Below are positions 1 through 8,721 of a stretch of 64,000 nt of DNA, in pieces (positions within the stretch are counted from its first letter, which is position 1; every line of letters begins with the position of its first letter). Where the stretch lies: positions 186,386-250,385 of the forward strand of contig DUCM01000010.1 in the NCBI GenBank assembly GCA_012959785.1, written 5' to 3'. This DNA is from Planctomycetota bacterium (lineage in GTDB: Bacteria > Planctomycetota > UBA1135 > GCA-002686595). Below the pieces are notes generated by a model. The model searched no databases. It was given only the letters and a program-made list of their open reading frames with translations, and was not told the origin of the DNA. A program made the translations under genes and the position numbers.

Positions 1-345
1 GGCGAAACCCTCGGAAGCACCATTTGGAACCCAGCTTGGACGGTTTTTCAATGGCGCCCCTGTCCGGTGTCCTTGGGGGCCTGTTCCACGCCCTGCGCTC
101 CGAATCTTTCGAGCGCTCGCAAATCCAATGAATCCTCTCTGCCCTCGCCGTTTCGCAGATCGCCCCCTTGGCCCCTCCAAGCGCCTCGCCGTCCCGGTTT
201 CTCCGGGGCGCGCCGGGCATCCGGGTCTCGAGGACTGCGTGCTTTGCGATGACAAGGTCCGAGGCATCAGCTTTTGGCATCCATTTTCAATTGCGTGCTC
301 CGCGGTTCGCGCCGTGGCTGCCTTCCCCGCTCCCCGACACCTGTG
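1..345. other. Upstream region without an identified gene
   Basis: No recognisable protein, RNA or repeat was found before the secretin gene. A plus-strand frame is open from base 1 to 252, but its Ser/Arg/Pro-rich translation resembles no family I know. It may be chance or the tail of a gene lying outside the window. I could not support a promoter for the Tad operon here. Confidence 0.4.
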
Positions 346-2685
346 ATGAATCACCAGCGCGCAGACCTTTCGCAAGCCCCCTCACCGCCGACGACTGAAC
401 TCTTTGCCGCGGCCTCTGCTTGCGCGGATCAAGGCCGCCCCAACGCCTGGTTGGAGCAGAGTTCCCGCTGGCTCATCGGTCGGCCAGGCGTGGGGCGCTG
501 GATCACCTGCGCCCTGTTCGCCGTGACCCTTTCGAGCCTGTCTCTGGCCGCCTGGAAGAGCAGCGCTCCAGACCCGGCTCAAGGCGCCCGGCCGATCCTG
601 CCTGCGGCCGTCCTCCAGCCCTCGACCACCTCTCCTCGCAGTGCCATTCTCAAGGGCGAAGAGCGCAGCCTGGCTCAGCACACACACCTGCGGTTGGTTT
701 TCGAGCGGGACATTGAACGCATCGCATCGGGGGCGCCCCAGATCCTTGAACATGTGGAGACCCTCTCCACCCGCGAGGTCCTGATGCTCGCTGGCACCCC
801 CGGCCACACATCCGTCTTGGTCTGGTACCAGGACGGCGAGATCGAACAGATCGAGGTCACCGTGACCGAGGACCTGACTCTTCTCCAATCGGTCCTGGCC
901 GACATCCACCCTGGGATTCGCGTGCAGAAGGCACCCGATCGAGAAGCCTGGGTGCTCCTCGGCAGCGTGCCGAAGGCAATCTATTCCCGTCGTGCCGAAG
1001 ACATCGCTGAGTCCTGGCTGGGAGCCACAAGTCCCTCAGGCGAACTTCTCGTGGGCGACGCTGCGCGCCTGGTGGAGGATGCCCAATCGTCCAATGCCGC
1101 GGGAACTTCCCGCGGAGGCGGAACAGGAGCGGTGATCAACCTGATCCGCATCGAAGGTCTGCCCGAATTCGGCGCGCTACAGAGTTCCGAGGAACTCTTC
1201 CTGGACGCGATCAGCTCGGTGGGCGGTGAGGAAGTGCGCATCAGGCGCATTCAAAAAGGCCCACTACCCGACGACTCAGTCGACATCCTGGTACTCGAAG
1301 GCGAGGTCCGCGACCAGGTGGCTCTGTCGCGGGTGCTCAGTCTGGCCTACAAGGTTTTTGTCGGCAATGTGAAGGGCGAGGATGTCAGCTTGACCGACGG
1401 CGTCACGGGCATTACGCGCGTGTTCGAGGGCGGCAACTTGGCCATCGGTGACGACATCAAGGTCATCGCCGACGAGGCCGGAGCCCTGTTCGGCAAGAGC
1501 GATGACAGCGGATCCAACAACCTGCTCCAGGGCTTCGGCCGCGGTGGAGGATCGGGTGGCTCCGGCGGTGGTCAGGGCGGCGGGCTGAGAGGCGGGCTCA
1601 AGAACGATGTGCAGGCCAACATCGCCCGGGCTTCGGCTATCGAACTCGCCGGCGGACGCATCATGTCTTTCATCGAGGTCACGGACCTGCCCCAGGTGCG
1701 AGTGGACATTCGCCTCTACGAGGTCAATCGCACCAAGCTCCTGAGTTACCAGTCCGATCTCGGCATCATCAACTCCGACTTCAACCAGGGCGGCCTGCAG
1801 CCCGCGGGCGCCGCCAGTATCTTGCAGGGCGGCGGAGCCAGCAGCGTGGGCTCGGGGGGCAGCGGGGAAGTGCAGAATGTCTTCGGTTTCCTGGGCGGCA
1901 TCGCCAGCAACCAATTGCAGATTAGCGGTTCGAACTTTGCCATCGACTGGACCCTCTCCATGCTCGAATCCGAAGGCATCGCGCGCAGCCTGGCGAACCC
2001 CTCGCTATCGGTGCTGTCGGGCGAGGTTGCCATCTTCGAGGTTGGCGGTCGCATCCCGGTGGACCAGGCCTTTGGCACCCAGGTGGGCATCGAAGGCGTG
2101 TTCAGTTCGACGAGCTTCATCGAGTTCGGCGTCAACCTCGCCATTCGTCCCCTCGTCGGCAAGGATGACTACATCACCATCGACTTCGCTCCAGAGGTTT
2201 CGACTCCCGATGCGCTCTTGACCCAACTCCTGGTGGAGGCCACAGGCAAGAGCCAGAGTACCTTCGCCTTTGAGAGCCGGCTCTTGAAAACCAGCGCGCG
2301 GCTACTCGACGGTCAGACCTTGCTCGTGGGCGGGCTATCCCAGAATTCGCGCAGCGACACCGACCAGAAAACGCCCTGGCTGAGCAAGCTTCCCCTGGTG
2401 GGGCTCCTGTTCCAGGGACTGAATTACGCCGACGATGACTTGCAGGTCGTGATCCTGATCCGGCCCACGATCCAGCGCGATCCTCTGCCGGACGCGGCCT
2501 TGTGGGAGTACCCGAGCCTCGCTGAACTCATGGGCCGCGCTCTGCCCAAAGGGCCCAGGGTGATGGACCGCGCCACTCGCCACCGTGGACAGGCGGCGCG
2601 GGCGGGAAAGGAGCAACAGCCAGACTCCGAGAACGATGCCGCGAACTCCGAATCAGACACCGCCGCCGCAGGAGGTGACGCATGA
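346..2685 (+). CDS. cpaC: Tad/Flp pilus outer-membrane secretin (CpaC/RcpA-like)
   Basis: Likely forms the outer-membrane channel for a Flp pilus. A hydrophobic segment lies at residues about 51-69. It is followed by a CpaC-type N-terminal domain (region around LRLVFERDIERIA and the TREVLMLAGTPGHTSVLVW strand) and then the secretin domain. The secretin domain includes VEVTDLPQVRVDIRLYEVNR-like sequence, LANPSLSVLSGEVAIFEVGG, a pore-lining glycine-rich region and a C-terminal LLVGGL...PLVGLLF signature. At about 779 residues it is longer than usual for the family. The excess comes from a Gly/Ser-rich insert near codon 400 (nt 1540-1600) and an acidic tail after the secretin domain. Start choice is uncertain. 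ATG 346 is used, but a GTG at 490 would place the signal peptide at the extreme N-terminus. It overlaps the next gene by ATGA. Confidence 0.85.
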   Translation: MNHQRADLSQAPSPPTTELFAAASACADQGRPNAWLEQSSRWLIGRPGVGRWITCALFAVTLSSLSLAAWKSSAPDPAQGARPILPAAVLQPSTTSPRSAILKGEERSLAQHTHLRLVFERDIERIASGAPQILEHVETLSTREVLMLAGTPGHTSVLVWYQDGEIEQIEVTVTEDLTLLQSVLADIHPGIRVQKAPDREAWVLLGSVPKAIYSRRAEDIAESWLGATSPSGELLVGDAARLVEDAQSSNAAGTSRGGGTGAVINLIRIEGLPEFGALQSSEELFLDAISSVGGEEVRIRRIQKGPLPDDSVDILVLEGEVRDQVALSRVLSLAYKVFVGNVKGEDVSLTDGVTGITRVFEGGNLAIGDDIKVIADEAGALFGKSDDSGSNNLLQGFGRGGGSGGSGGGQGGGLRGGLKNDVQANIARASAIELAGGRIMSFIEVTDLPQVRVDIRLYEVNRTKLLSYQSDLGIINSDFNQGGLQPAGAASILQGGGASSVGSGGSGEVQNVFGFLGGIASNQLQISGSNFAIDWTLSMLESEGIARSLANPSLSVLSGEVAIFEVGGRIPVDQAFGTQVGIEGVFSSTSFIEFGVNLAIRPLVGKDDYITIDFAPEVSTPDALLTQLLVEATGKSQSTFAFESRLLKTSARLLDGQTLLVGGLSQNSRSDTDQKTPWLSKLPLVGLLFQGLNYADDDLQVVILIRPTIQRDPLPDAALWEYPSLAELMGRALPKGPRVMDRATRHRGQAARAGKEQQPDSENDAANSESDTAAAGGDA

Positions 2686-3407
2686 ACAGTTCCCGCACCC
2701 AGCAGCGCCTCGTGCTGATGAGTCTCCTCTTCCTGGGAGCTTGCACCACACCCTTCCCAGGCCATCGCCACGAAGGCCAGGGCCCCGACGAGCGTCTGGG
2801 CGTGCTCATGCGCGAGCACCTCGAGGGCCGTCATCAGTATCGCAGCGAGAAGGAACGCTCGCGCCTTGGCGCCGAACTCGTCGATGCCGATGGTACGTTG
2901 CGTGACCTGCGTCAACTGCACCTCGAGTACCCGACCCACACGCCTACGCTCTTCGCCCTGGCTGCCCTGGCCTTCAAGAAGGGCACCCGCGGCCGCGCTT
3001 CGGGCTATCTCGATCTGCTCTTCGAGCACGAACCGCGCCACCCCGAGGCGGGCATCCTGCGCAGCCGTATGGCCATCGGCGAAGGCAACCTGCCGGCGTC
3101 GCGCCGGGTCCTGACTCAGCAAATCCGCTACACCCCCGATCACGCAGGGCTCCAGGAAGCCCTCTCGGCCAGCGCCTATCTCGAGGGCAACCTCGTGGAG
3201 GCCCGTGCGAGCCTCGCCATGGCGGAACGGCTCGGCGCACCCGCCTGGCGCGTGGCCTTCAACCGCGGCCTGATCGAGGAGGCCGCCGGCCATGTCGCCG
3301 AAGCGTTACAGGCCTACGAGGCCGTCATGCAGGCCAAACCAGACTGTGCTGCTGCGACCTCGCGTTGGCGAGGCCTGCGTGCGCAGGCCGGAGAGACGAT
3401 CAGATGA
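2682..3407 (+). CDS. tadD: TadD-like TPR lipoprotein
   Basis: A 241-residue protein with a short hydrophobic leader and a clear lipobox (LGAC, Cys21), so it is probably an outer-membrane lipoprotein. The rest is helical and repeats in a TPR-like way: LHLEYPTHTPTLFALAALAF, then segments around ARASLAMAERLGAPAWRVAF and AEALQAYEAVMQAKPDCAAA. In Tad systems a lipoprotein of this type (TadD) assists secretin assembly or localisation. The position directly after the secretin, with a 4-base overlap, supports that role. TadD identity is inferred from architecture and context, not from a diagnostic motif. Confidence 0.7.
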   Translation: MNSSRTQQRLVLMSLLFLGACTTPFPGHRHEGQGPDERLGVLMREHLEGRHQYRSEKERSRLGAELVDADGTLRDLRQLHLEYPTHTPTLFALAALAFKKGTRGRASGYLDLLFEHEPRHPEAGILRSRMAIGEGNLPASRRVLTQQIRYTPDHAGLQEALSASAYLEGNLVEARASLAMAERLGAPAWRVAFNRGLIEEAAGHVAEALQAYEAVMQAKPDCAAATSRWRGLRAQAGETIR

Positions 3408-3483
3408 CGACTCTTTCGACCCAACTTGCTGGGCGCGCGAGTCGCGTTCCGGGCCTTCCGAAGGAAATGCCTGACACCAGATG

Positions 3484-3504
3484 CCGCGCCCATTCCGGGC
3501 GCGG
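3484..3504 (+). other. GC-rich hairpin upstream of the Flp pilin gene
   Basis: Inverted repeat CCGCGCCC - ATTCC - GGGCGCGG lies in the 253-base gap between the TPR lipoprotein gene and flp. There is no following T-tract, so it is not a canonical terminator. It could stabilise a processed pilin mRNA or attenuate read-through. Its function is unproven. Confidence 0.4.
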
Positions 3505-3647
3505 TCCGGGGAGTGCTTCGACGGCGAAGCGACGGCCCCGAGCTGTCGTCCACGGGGACGGCGGTGCGACGAGGTTCGGCGCCGGCTCCACCACTGGAGC
3601 GCGCGTGCTCGCATCTCGCCCCCAAACCCTTTGCGTCCTCACCGTCT

Positions 3648-3653
3648 GAGGAA
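3648..3653 (+). promoter_or_regulatory. Strong Shine-Dalgarno of the Flp pilin gene
   Basis: GAGGAA lies 7 bases before ATG 3661. It decides the pilin start against the upstream in-frame ATG at 3481. A good ribosome site stands out here because most neighbouring genes lack one, and the major pilin must be made in quantity. Confidence 0.75.
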
Positions 3654-3660
3654 ATATCCA

Positions 3661-3993
3661 ATGAAGATTTTCAAGAAACAAACCCAAGTTAGGAAGCGCG
3701 GTGCCGCCCTGGTCGAGTACGGCCTGCTCGTGGCCGGCGTTGCCATGACCACCGGCGTCGCCGTGTCCCTCCTCGGGCACAAGACCAATGACCTGTTCGC
3801 CGTGATCGCGGCCACCATGCCGGGTGCCGACGAAGAGAGTGCCGGGCCGATCCGCAGTGCTCAGCTGTTCAAGACCAAGAAGGAGGGTGATGTCATCACG
3901 CTTGACTTCGATCCCACCCGCACCTTGGACGCCGTCTACGGCGATGGCGTCGGCGACGCAGCTCAGGACTCCGATTCTGGCACCGCCCCGTAG
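3661..3993 (+). CDS. flp: Flp/Fap type IVb major pilin
   Basis: Encodes a 110-residue Flp pilin. A basic leader ends in Gly, followed by AALVEYGLLVAGVAM. This is the type IVb prepilin cleavage site with the conserved Glu-Tyr five and six residues after Gly and a single hydrophobic helix. The prepilin peptidase (TadV/CpaA type) that would cut after Gly is not in this window. The protein is about twice the length of typical Flp pilins. The extra part is a polar, Asp-rich C-terminal tail (residues about 50-110) that would decorate the fibre surface. A strong ribosome site and an isolated position after a 253-base gap fit separate high expression. Confidence 0.9.
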   Translation: MKIFKKQTQVRKRGAALVEYGLLVAGVAMTTGVAVSLLGHKTNDLFAVIAATMPGADEESAGPIRSAQLFKTKKEGDVITLDFDPTRTLDAVYGDGVGDAAQDSDSGTAP

Positions 3994-4021
3994 TAGATAG
4001 GACCCCACTAGCCGACTCTGG

Positions 4022-4972
4022 ATGATGCACTCCATCCCGCAAAGCCATCACACGACCTCGACGCGCGCCTCCGGGCGCCGCCGGGGGAGTGTCTTGGTGG
4101 AGTTTGCCATGGTCTCGTTTGTGCTCTATCTGTTGACCGTGGTCCTGCTCGACTGGAGTCGCGCATCCATGGCCGCTCAGACCCTGCAAGGGGCCGCGAG
4201 CTTGATGGCCAAGGAACTCGCTCGAGCTCCGATCGAGGGCACCTGCTCCTTTGAGGGCGTGCTCTATGACAACTGCTCCGGCAGCGCCTATGTGCGCAGC
4301 CGGATCTACGACGAGCAGCACCTGGTGATCGAACTGACCGCCGGGCTCTCGACCCCCGAAGAAATCAGCGCCCACTTCGCGGGGCTGCCCATCGTCAATC
4401 AGATGTTGCGGCCCTTGATGTTCTTCGACGAGGTGAAGATTGGTGGCGCGGATGTGCCCCTCTTCCGTTATCCCGGTGCCGTGGTCAAACGGCCCGACGG
4501 CGAGTACACCGTCCTGATTCCCTATATCCTCGAACGGGACTACTACGACAATCAGGGTGATGCCGAGCGCGTGTCCCTACGGCGCGTGGTGGAGGAGGTC
4601 AAGGCCGCCGAGGGCGACCCGAGCCACTTCCCCATCAACTCCCCAAGCGATCTGCGCGGGGTCGTGAGTTTGCGCCTGAACTACCCCTACCAGGCTGTGT
4701 CCATGTCGGCCTTCGACAGCAGCCAGCCCGAGCCCACCGGGCCCTACGCAAAGGCCCTCGCATCTGACGCCAATGTCCAGCAAGAGGGCTCCACGCCGGG
4801 GGGCTACACCCTTGAGGTCGACGGCGACACGGGCATCGGACCCAACGCGGGCAGGTACGGACTCGGTGCCCACTACACCCTGATCGCCCCTGGTGAACAG
4901 CTCGCACGGCCCTTCCGAAGACTGATCTCCGTCCAGGCAATCCAACGCAGAGAAGTGATCTTTGGCCCTTGA
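4022..4972 (+). CDS. tadE: TadE-like minor pseudopilin
   Basis: A 316-residue protein. Its N-terminus has a basic stretch followed by RRGSVLVEFAMVSFVLYLLT, the TadE-like pilin motif with Gly, then the conserved Glu inside one membrane helix (residues 23-43). The periplasmic remainder has no recognised domain and is longer than in simple TadE proteins. It lies 28 bases after flp in the Tad operon. TadE-type proteins are minor pilins processed by the same peptidase and needed for pilus biogenesis. Start may be 4022 or the adjacent ATG at 4025. Confidence 0.8.
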   Translation: MMHSIPQSHHTTSTRASGRRRGSVLVEFAMVSFVLYLLTVVLLDWSRASMAAQTLQGAASLMAKELARAPIEGTCSFEGVLYDNCSGSAYVRSRIYDEQHLVIELTAGLSTPEEISAHFAGLPIVNQMLRPLMFFDEVKIGGADVPLFRYPGAVVKRPDGEYTVLIPYILERDYYDNQGDAERVSLRRVVEEVKAAEGDPSHFPINSPSDLRGVVSLRLNYPYQAVSMSAFDSSQPEPTGPYAKALASDANVQQEGSTPGGYTLEVDGDTGIGPNAGRYGLGAHYTLIAPGEQLARPFRRLISVQAIQRREVIFGP

Positions 4973-5036
4973 GGGGCCTGACGCAAACAACCGGGCACCC
5001 GTTTTGGCGCTCCGGACAAACCTTGGAATCCGAATC

Positions 5037-5966
5037 ATGAGTAGAACCCACACACGCAGATCCGCGCCCAAGTCCAACCCCATGCTCATGGCTGTGTTGG
5101 GACTCTTCGGGCTCCTGGGGGCTGTGCTGACCCTCAATTCCCTGGGCATCATCACCTTCGAGAGCCAGGCTGCGGAGAACGCGCGGACCTACTCGCCTGC
5201 TGAGCTCGTGCTTTTCACAAATCGGCCCCTGAAGCCCGGCACCACCTTTGGCAAGGACCATGTGTGGAGCCAGAAGGAGCGTTGGTTCAACGAGAGTCCC
5301 ATGGCTCTGGAAACAATCGCGCGCAGTGACTTCATCACCGAAAAGACCTTCCAGAACTTTCGCGGACGGGTAGTGGCGACCCTCAAGGCCAGCGGCGAAC
5401 CCCTCAAGTCCAGCGATTTTCTTCCCCTGGGCTCCGCCGCCGGACATCAGGGCCTCGTGCCCCCTGGCATGCACCTCGTCTGGCTTGATGAATCCCGTGT
5501 GCCCGGACTCAAACACCTCAGCTACCTCAGCCGCTTTGATCTCTTGACCACCTTCGCGGCGGATGAGGATCTTGCCAAGTCCGCCCGGGAAAGCCTCGAA
5601 GCTCGCGGCCATGTGACCCCCGAGGAACGGCTCAAGCTCGCCACGACCAAGGCCCCCGAGGAGCGCAGGATCCTGGCGCAGTACGGCATGGTGATTGAAA
5701 CCGGTGTCGGTACAGGCAAGCAGAAATTGACCGCCGTAGCACTCCACGGTGACGACATCCAGTTGACCAAGGATGCAATCCACGACGATCTGAATATCGA
5801 CTGCGTGGCCCGTGCCCGTGTCCCCGGAGACGACCCTGAACGCATCGAGCAGCCCGAGTTCGACCCGAGTCAGCAATTCATCTGGGTGACCGAAGGCGTG
5901 GCCGAGATCGAAGTGATCCAGGGCCGCGTCAGCACCGTGGACACCACCCGCAGGGTCGTTCACTAG
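5037..5966 (+). CDS. cpaB: CpaB/RcpC-like Flp pilus assembly protein
   Basis: A 309-residue protein with one N-terminal membrane helix (residues about 16-38). A periplasmic SAF-like domain follows (NRPLKPGTTFGKDHVW and the downstream LKSSDFLPLG strand), the hallmark of CpaB/RcpC. Members of this family sit next to the secretin and are required for Flp pilus assembly. ATG 5037 is preferred to upstream in-frame starts because it places the basic residues and helix at the N-terminus. The CpaB assignment comes from weak domain resemblance plus location between pseudopilin genes and the TadZ/TadA genes. Confidence 0.65.
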   Translation: MSRTHTRRSAPKSNPMLMAVLGLFGLLGAVLTLNSLGIITFESQAAENARTYSPAELVLFTNRPLKPGTTFGKDHVWSQKERWFNESPMALETIARSDFITEKTFQNFRGRVVATLKASGEPLKSSDFLPLGSAAGHQGLVPPGMHLVWLDESRVPGLKHLSYLSRFDLLTTFAADEDLAKSARESLEARGHVTPEERLKLATTKAPEERRILAQYGMVIETGVGTGKQKLTAVALHGDDIQLTKDAIHDDLNIDCVARARVPGDDPERIEQPEFDPSQQFIWVTEGVAEIEVIQGRVSTVDTTRRVVH

Positions 5967-5982
5967 GAACCCGAAAGCGACC

Positions 5983-7482
5983 GTGAATTCCAGGACCACA
6001 CACGGCTTGCGCACTGCCTTCCCGGCGCCTGGCGCATCCTCCAAGAGCGGCACGGTGCTGCTCATGGTGGCCATGGTGATCCTCGTCGTTCTGGGCACGG
6101 TGGCCGTGGTGATCGAACTGGGTCTCGTGCGATTGAGTCGCGAGCGTATGCAGGACGCCGTGGAAGCCACAGCCCTCGAGATCCTTCGCGAACGCGACTT
6201 TGGCACCACGCCCGCCGAACTCTCCGAACCGGCGATCCGCGATTTTCAACGTCGCCAGCGCAACAAGCAGTACTTCAGCTTGCCCTTCGCGGAAAACCTG
6301 GGCGCGGGCATGACGCCTGAGGATTCCGCCTTTGGAGCCGTGAATCTCGAGGTCACCCTCGGCCAGGGCGAGGTGCCCCTGTACAACCGCATCGAGACCG
6401 AACCCGACCGCTCGGTGCCCGAGCTCGAATTGAACTACGAACCTGGCCCCTTGCCCGTGGCGAGAAACGAGCTCCACGGGGACATCGTCTCCGGCGGCTT
6501 CAGCGGCCACTCGCCCGGAGGCATTCTGGGCGCCGACGGCAACCCATCCCATGTGCAGGGGCCGGATTATGGCCGCGTGGATTTTTCCGCCGCCGCGCCC
6601 TCCGACGCGCCCTTCGCCTCGGCAGTACTCGTGCGTGCGCGGCGTACCCAACCCCATGGCTACGACCCGCTCTCGCCCCTCGACAGCCAGGACCACATCA
6701 GCTCCACGGGCTGGACCTTGCCGATCACCTTCGGCGCGGGCTCGCCCTTCAAGGGTGAAGATCCAGAGGCGGGCTATTCCCTGCGCCACCACGGCCTGCC
6801 CCTGCACGCCACCGCCATCGCCGCGGCCAGCCCGGCCTTGCGCGTAGGAGCGCCGCATCCGGAGTGGGGCCCTGAATGGGCTGTTGGCGTGGCGCCCTTT
6901 GGAGTCATTAGTTTCCTTTGGGACGGCCTGCTCGCTCCTTGGGTTCCTGACCCTGCGGACCCGGATTTTGAGTTCGTGACAGTCAAGATTCAGGACTTCG
7001 GGGGCGTCGGGGGAGCGCCCTTGGAGTTGGTCGATATCAACAACGATAGCCAACGCTTGGGGTTGCCGATCTTGCGCATCGAGCACCGTGTGGGGGACAG
7101 GATCATCCCCTACACCACAAGCGCAATCGACTACCTGTCCCCGGACTTTTGGGATGAGGAGGATGGCTTTGCGCCCTTGTTGTACTTCAAGCATGTTCCC
7201 GGGCAGGGCTTCCAGTGGTATGTGGCGGGCTTCGTACGCGTGTCTTCTGAGTACCTGGGGATCTTCTCCGATGAAGGCACCGGCGACGAGTACGGCCAGG
7301 TCAAGTTGACGCGCCGCAAGCCGCCCCAGGCCCCCGAACAACCTTTCATCGCTCCACGCAACGCCAGCGCCGTATTCGACGGTCAGCACGCTTGGGACCT
7401 TCCCGAGGATCTTTGGGCGGAGATCCTCGCCACCCTCAAGACCACGCCAAACCTGGTGCAAGCACCCATTCTCGTTCGCTAG
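5983..7482 (+). CDS. tadG: TadG-like pilus-assembly protein
   Basis: A 499-residue protein starting with GTG. The N-terminal SKSGTVLLMVAMVILVVLGT segment (residues about 21-46) is the TadE/TadG-like hydrophobic helix preceded by Gly. The following region, GLVRLSRERMQDAVEATALE, matches the helical stretch seen after the helix in TadG-like proteins. The large exported portion (residues 50-499) has no von Willebrand A motif that I can see, unlike classical TadG, and no other recognised fold. It lies 16 bases after the CpaB-like gene. A minor-pilin or tip role is inferred from position. Confidence 0.65.
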   Translation: MNSRTTHGLRTAFPAPGASSKSGTVLLMVAMVILVVLGTVAVVIELGLVRLSRERMQDAVEATALEILRERDFGTTPAELSEPAIRDFQRRQRNKQYFSLPFAENLGAGMTPEDSAFGAVNLEVTLGQGEVPLYNRIETEPDRSVPELELNYEPGPLPVARNELHGDIVSGGFSGHSPGGILGADGNPSHVQGPDYGRVDFSAAAPSDAPFASAVLVRARRTQPHGYDPLSPLDSQDHISSTGWTLPITFGAGSPFKGEDPEAGYSLRHHGLPLHATAIAAASPALRVGAPHPEWGPEWAVGVAPFGVISFLWDGLLAPWVPDPADPDFEFVTVKIQDFGGVGGAPLELVDINNDSQRLGLPILRIEHRVGDRIIPYTTSAIDYLSPDFWDEEDGFAPLLYFKHVPGQGFQWYVAGFVRVSSEYLGIFSDEGTGDEYGQVKLTRRKPPQAPEQPFIAPRNASAVFDGQHAWDLPEDLWAEILATLKTTPNLVQAPILVR

Positions 7483-7509
7483 CCCGGACTCGCCTCGAAT
7501 CCATACACC

Positions 7510-8721
7510 ATGAAGAATCCCCAAGTCCTGATAGTTGGCACCGACCCCATGCTCCGCGATGAATTCAACGCGGCTCTGCGGGGCGCCAAGAAGTGGAGCC
7601 CCGTCGTGCACCTCGCCCTCGAGCAGCGGCAGGGTCTTGAGATCGCACGCAATCGACGCCCCGAGGTGATTTGCTTCGAAGTGCGCCACGACTCGAGCGA
7701 GCTGATCCGCTTCGCCGAAGAAGCAGCCATCGTGACCCCCGAGTCCACCGTCGTGGCCATCTTTCGGCCCGAGGACTTTGACGCCGGCGTCGAGGAAAGC
7801 AGCGTCGTGATCGACGCCATGCGCGCGGGCGTGACTGATTGCCTGCGCCGACCGCTATCCACCGTGGAGCTGCAACAACTCTTCGATCGCGTCCTCGGCG
7901 CAGCGCCCCGGGAGCAGCGCGAGCTGGGGCGGGTGATCTCCTTCGTCAGCAACAAGGGAGGGGCGGGAAAGTCCTCGATTTCGGTCAGCAGCGCCGTGGC
8001 CCTGGCTCAAGACTACCCCGACGATGTGCTGCTTGTGGACACCTCCTTGCAATTGGGAGTGGCCGCCATGATGCTCGACATCTCGCCCAAGACGACCATC
8101 GTGGATGCCATCCAGGAGAGCCACCGCCTGGATGAGACGCTCATCCGCCAGATCGCCGCGCCCAGCCCTTACGGGCTGCATGTGCTCGCCGCGCCGCCTG
8201 ATGCCGTGGAGGCTTCGCATGTGGATGACGAAGGCCTCTCGCGCATCATCACCCTGGCGCGCCGCACATACAAGTTCGTGATCATCGACACCTACCCCAT
8301 GCTCGACAGCGTGATCATGGCCGCCCTGGACCTGTCGGATCTGGTTTTCGTGGTTTTTCACGCCACCGTTCCGAGCGTTGTGGGCACGGCCCACTTCCTC
8401 GATGTGCTCAAGAAGGTGGGTGTGGCCGAGGCGCGTCAGCGCATCGTGCTCAACTACAACTTCCCGCGGGTCTCCGGCGGCCTCAAGGCTCAGGATGTCG
8501 TCGATCGGTTGGGTCGCGATATTCAGCATGTGTTCCCCTTCCAAAAGAAACTCATCACTGCCCTCAACACCGGCAAACCCTACGCCGCGAGCTGTGGCAA
8601 GCGCTTTGGTTTCGGCAAGGTGCTGGCAGGCGTTGTGCGCGAAATCGAAGCCACGCCGGGCCCCGGCCAGCGCGCGCCGGCGGCGCACCAGGCCATGGCC
8701 GTCCCAGGACCTCGGTCATGA
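7510..8721 (+). CDS. cpaE: CpaE/TadZ-like pilus-positioning ATPase
   Basis: A 403-residue, two-domain protein. Residues 1-130 form a receiver-like domain. Its beta3 strand ends without the usual phospho-acceptor Asp (VICFEVRH), so it is a pseudo-receiver as in CpaE. Residues 140-403 form a ParA/MinD-type ATPase with deviant Walker A SNKGGAGKSS (147-156). A DTSLQLG segment and an IIDTYPMLDS Walker B-like strand are also present. TadZ/CpaE proteins localise to the pole and recruit the Tad machinery. The gene overlaps tadA by ATGA, indicating translational coupling. Confidence 0.9.
   Translation: MKNPQVLIVGTDPMLRDEFNAALRGAKKWSPVVHLALEQRQGLEIARNRRPEVICFEVRHDSSELIRFAEEAAIVTPESTVVAIFRPEDFDAGVEESSVVIDAMRAGVTDCLRRPLSTVELQQLFDRVLGAAPREQRELGRVISFVSNKGGAGKSSISVSSAVALAQDYPDDVLLVDTSLQLGVAAMMLDISPKTTIVDAIQESHRLDETLIRQIAAPSPYGLHVLAAPPDAVEASHVDDEGLSRIITLARRTYKFVIIDTYPMLDSVIMAALDLSDLVFVVFHATVPSVVGTAHFLDVLKKVGVAEARQRIVLNYNFPRVSGGLKAQDVVDRLGRDIQHVFPFQKKLITALNTGKPYAASCGKRFGFGKVLAGVVREIEATPGPGQRAPAAHQAMAVPGPRS

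Noticed and set aside
4635-7689. Two long antisense frames (524 and 586 codons) over the CpaB/TadG-like genes
   Set aside because: No domain or ribosome site. The plus-strand genes fit the operon order.
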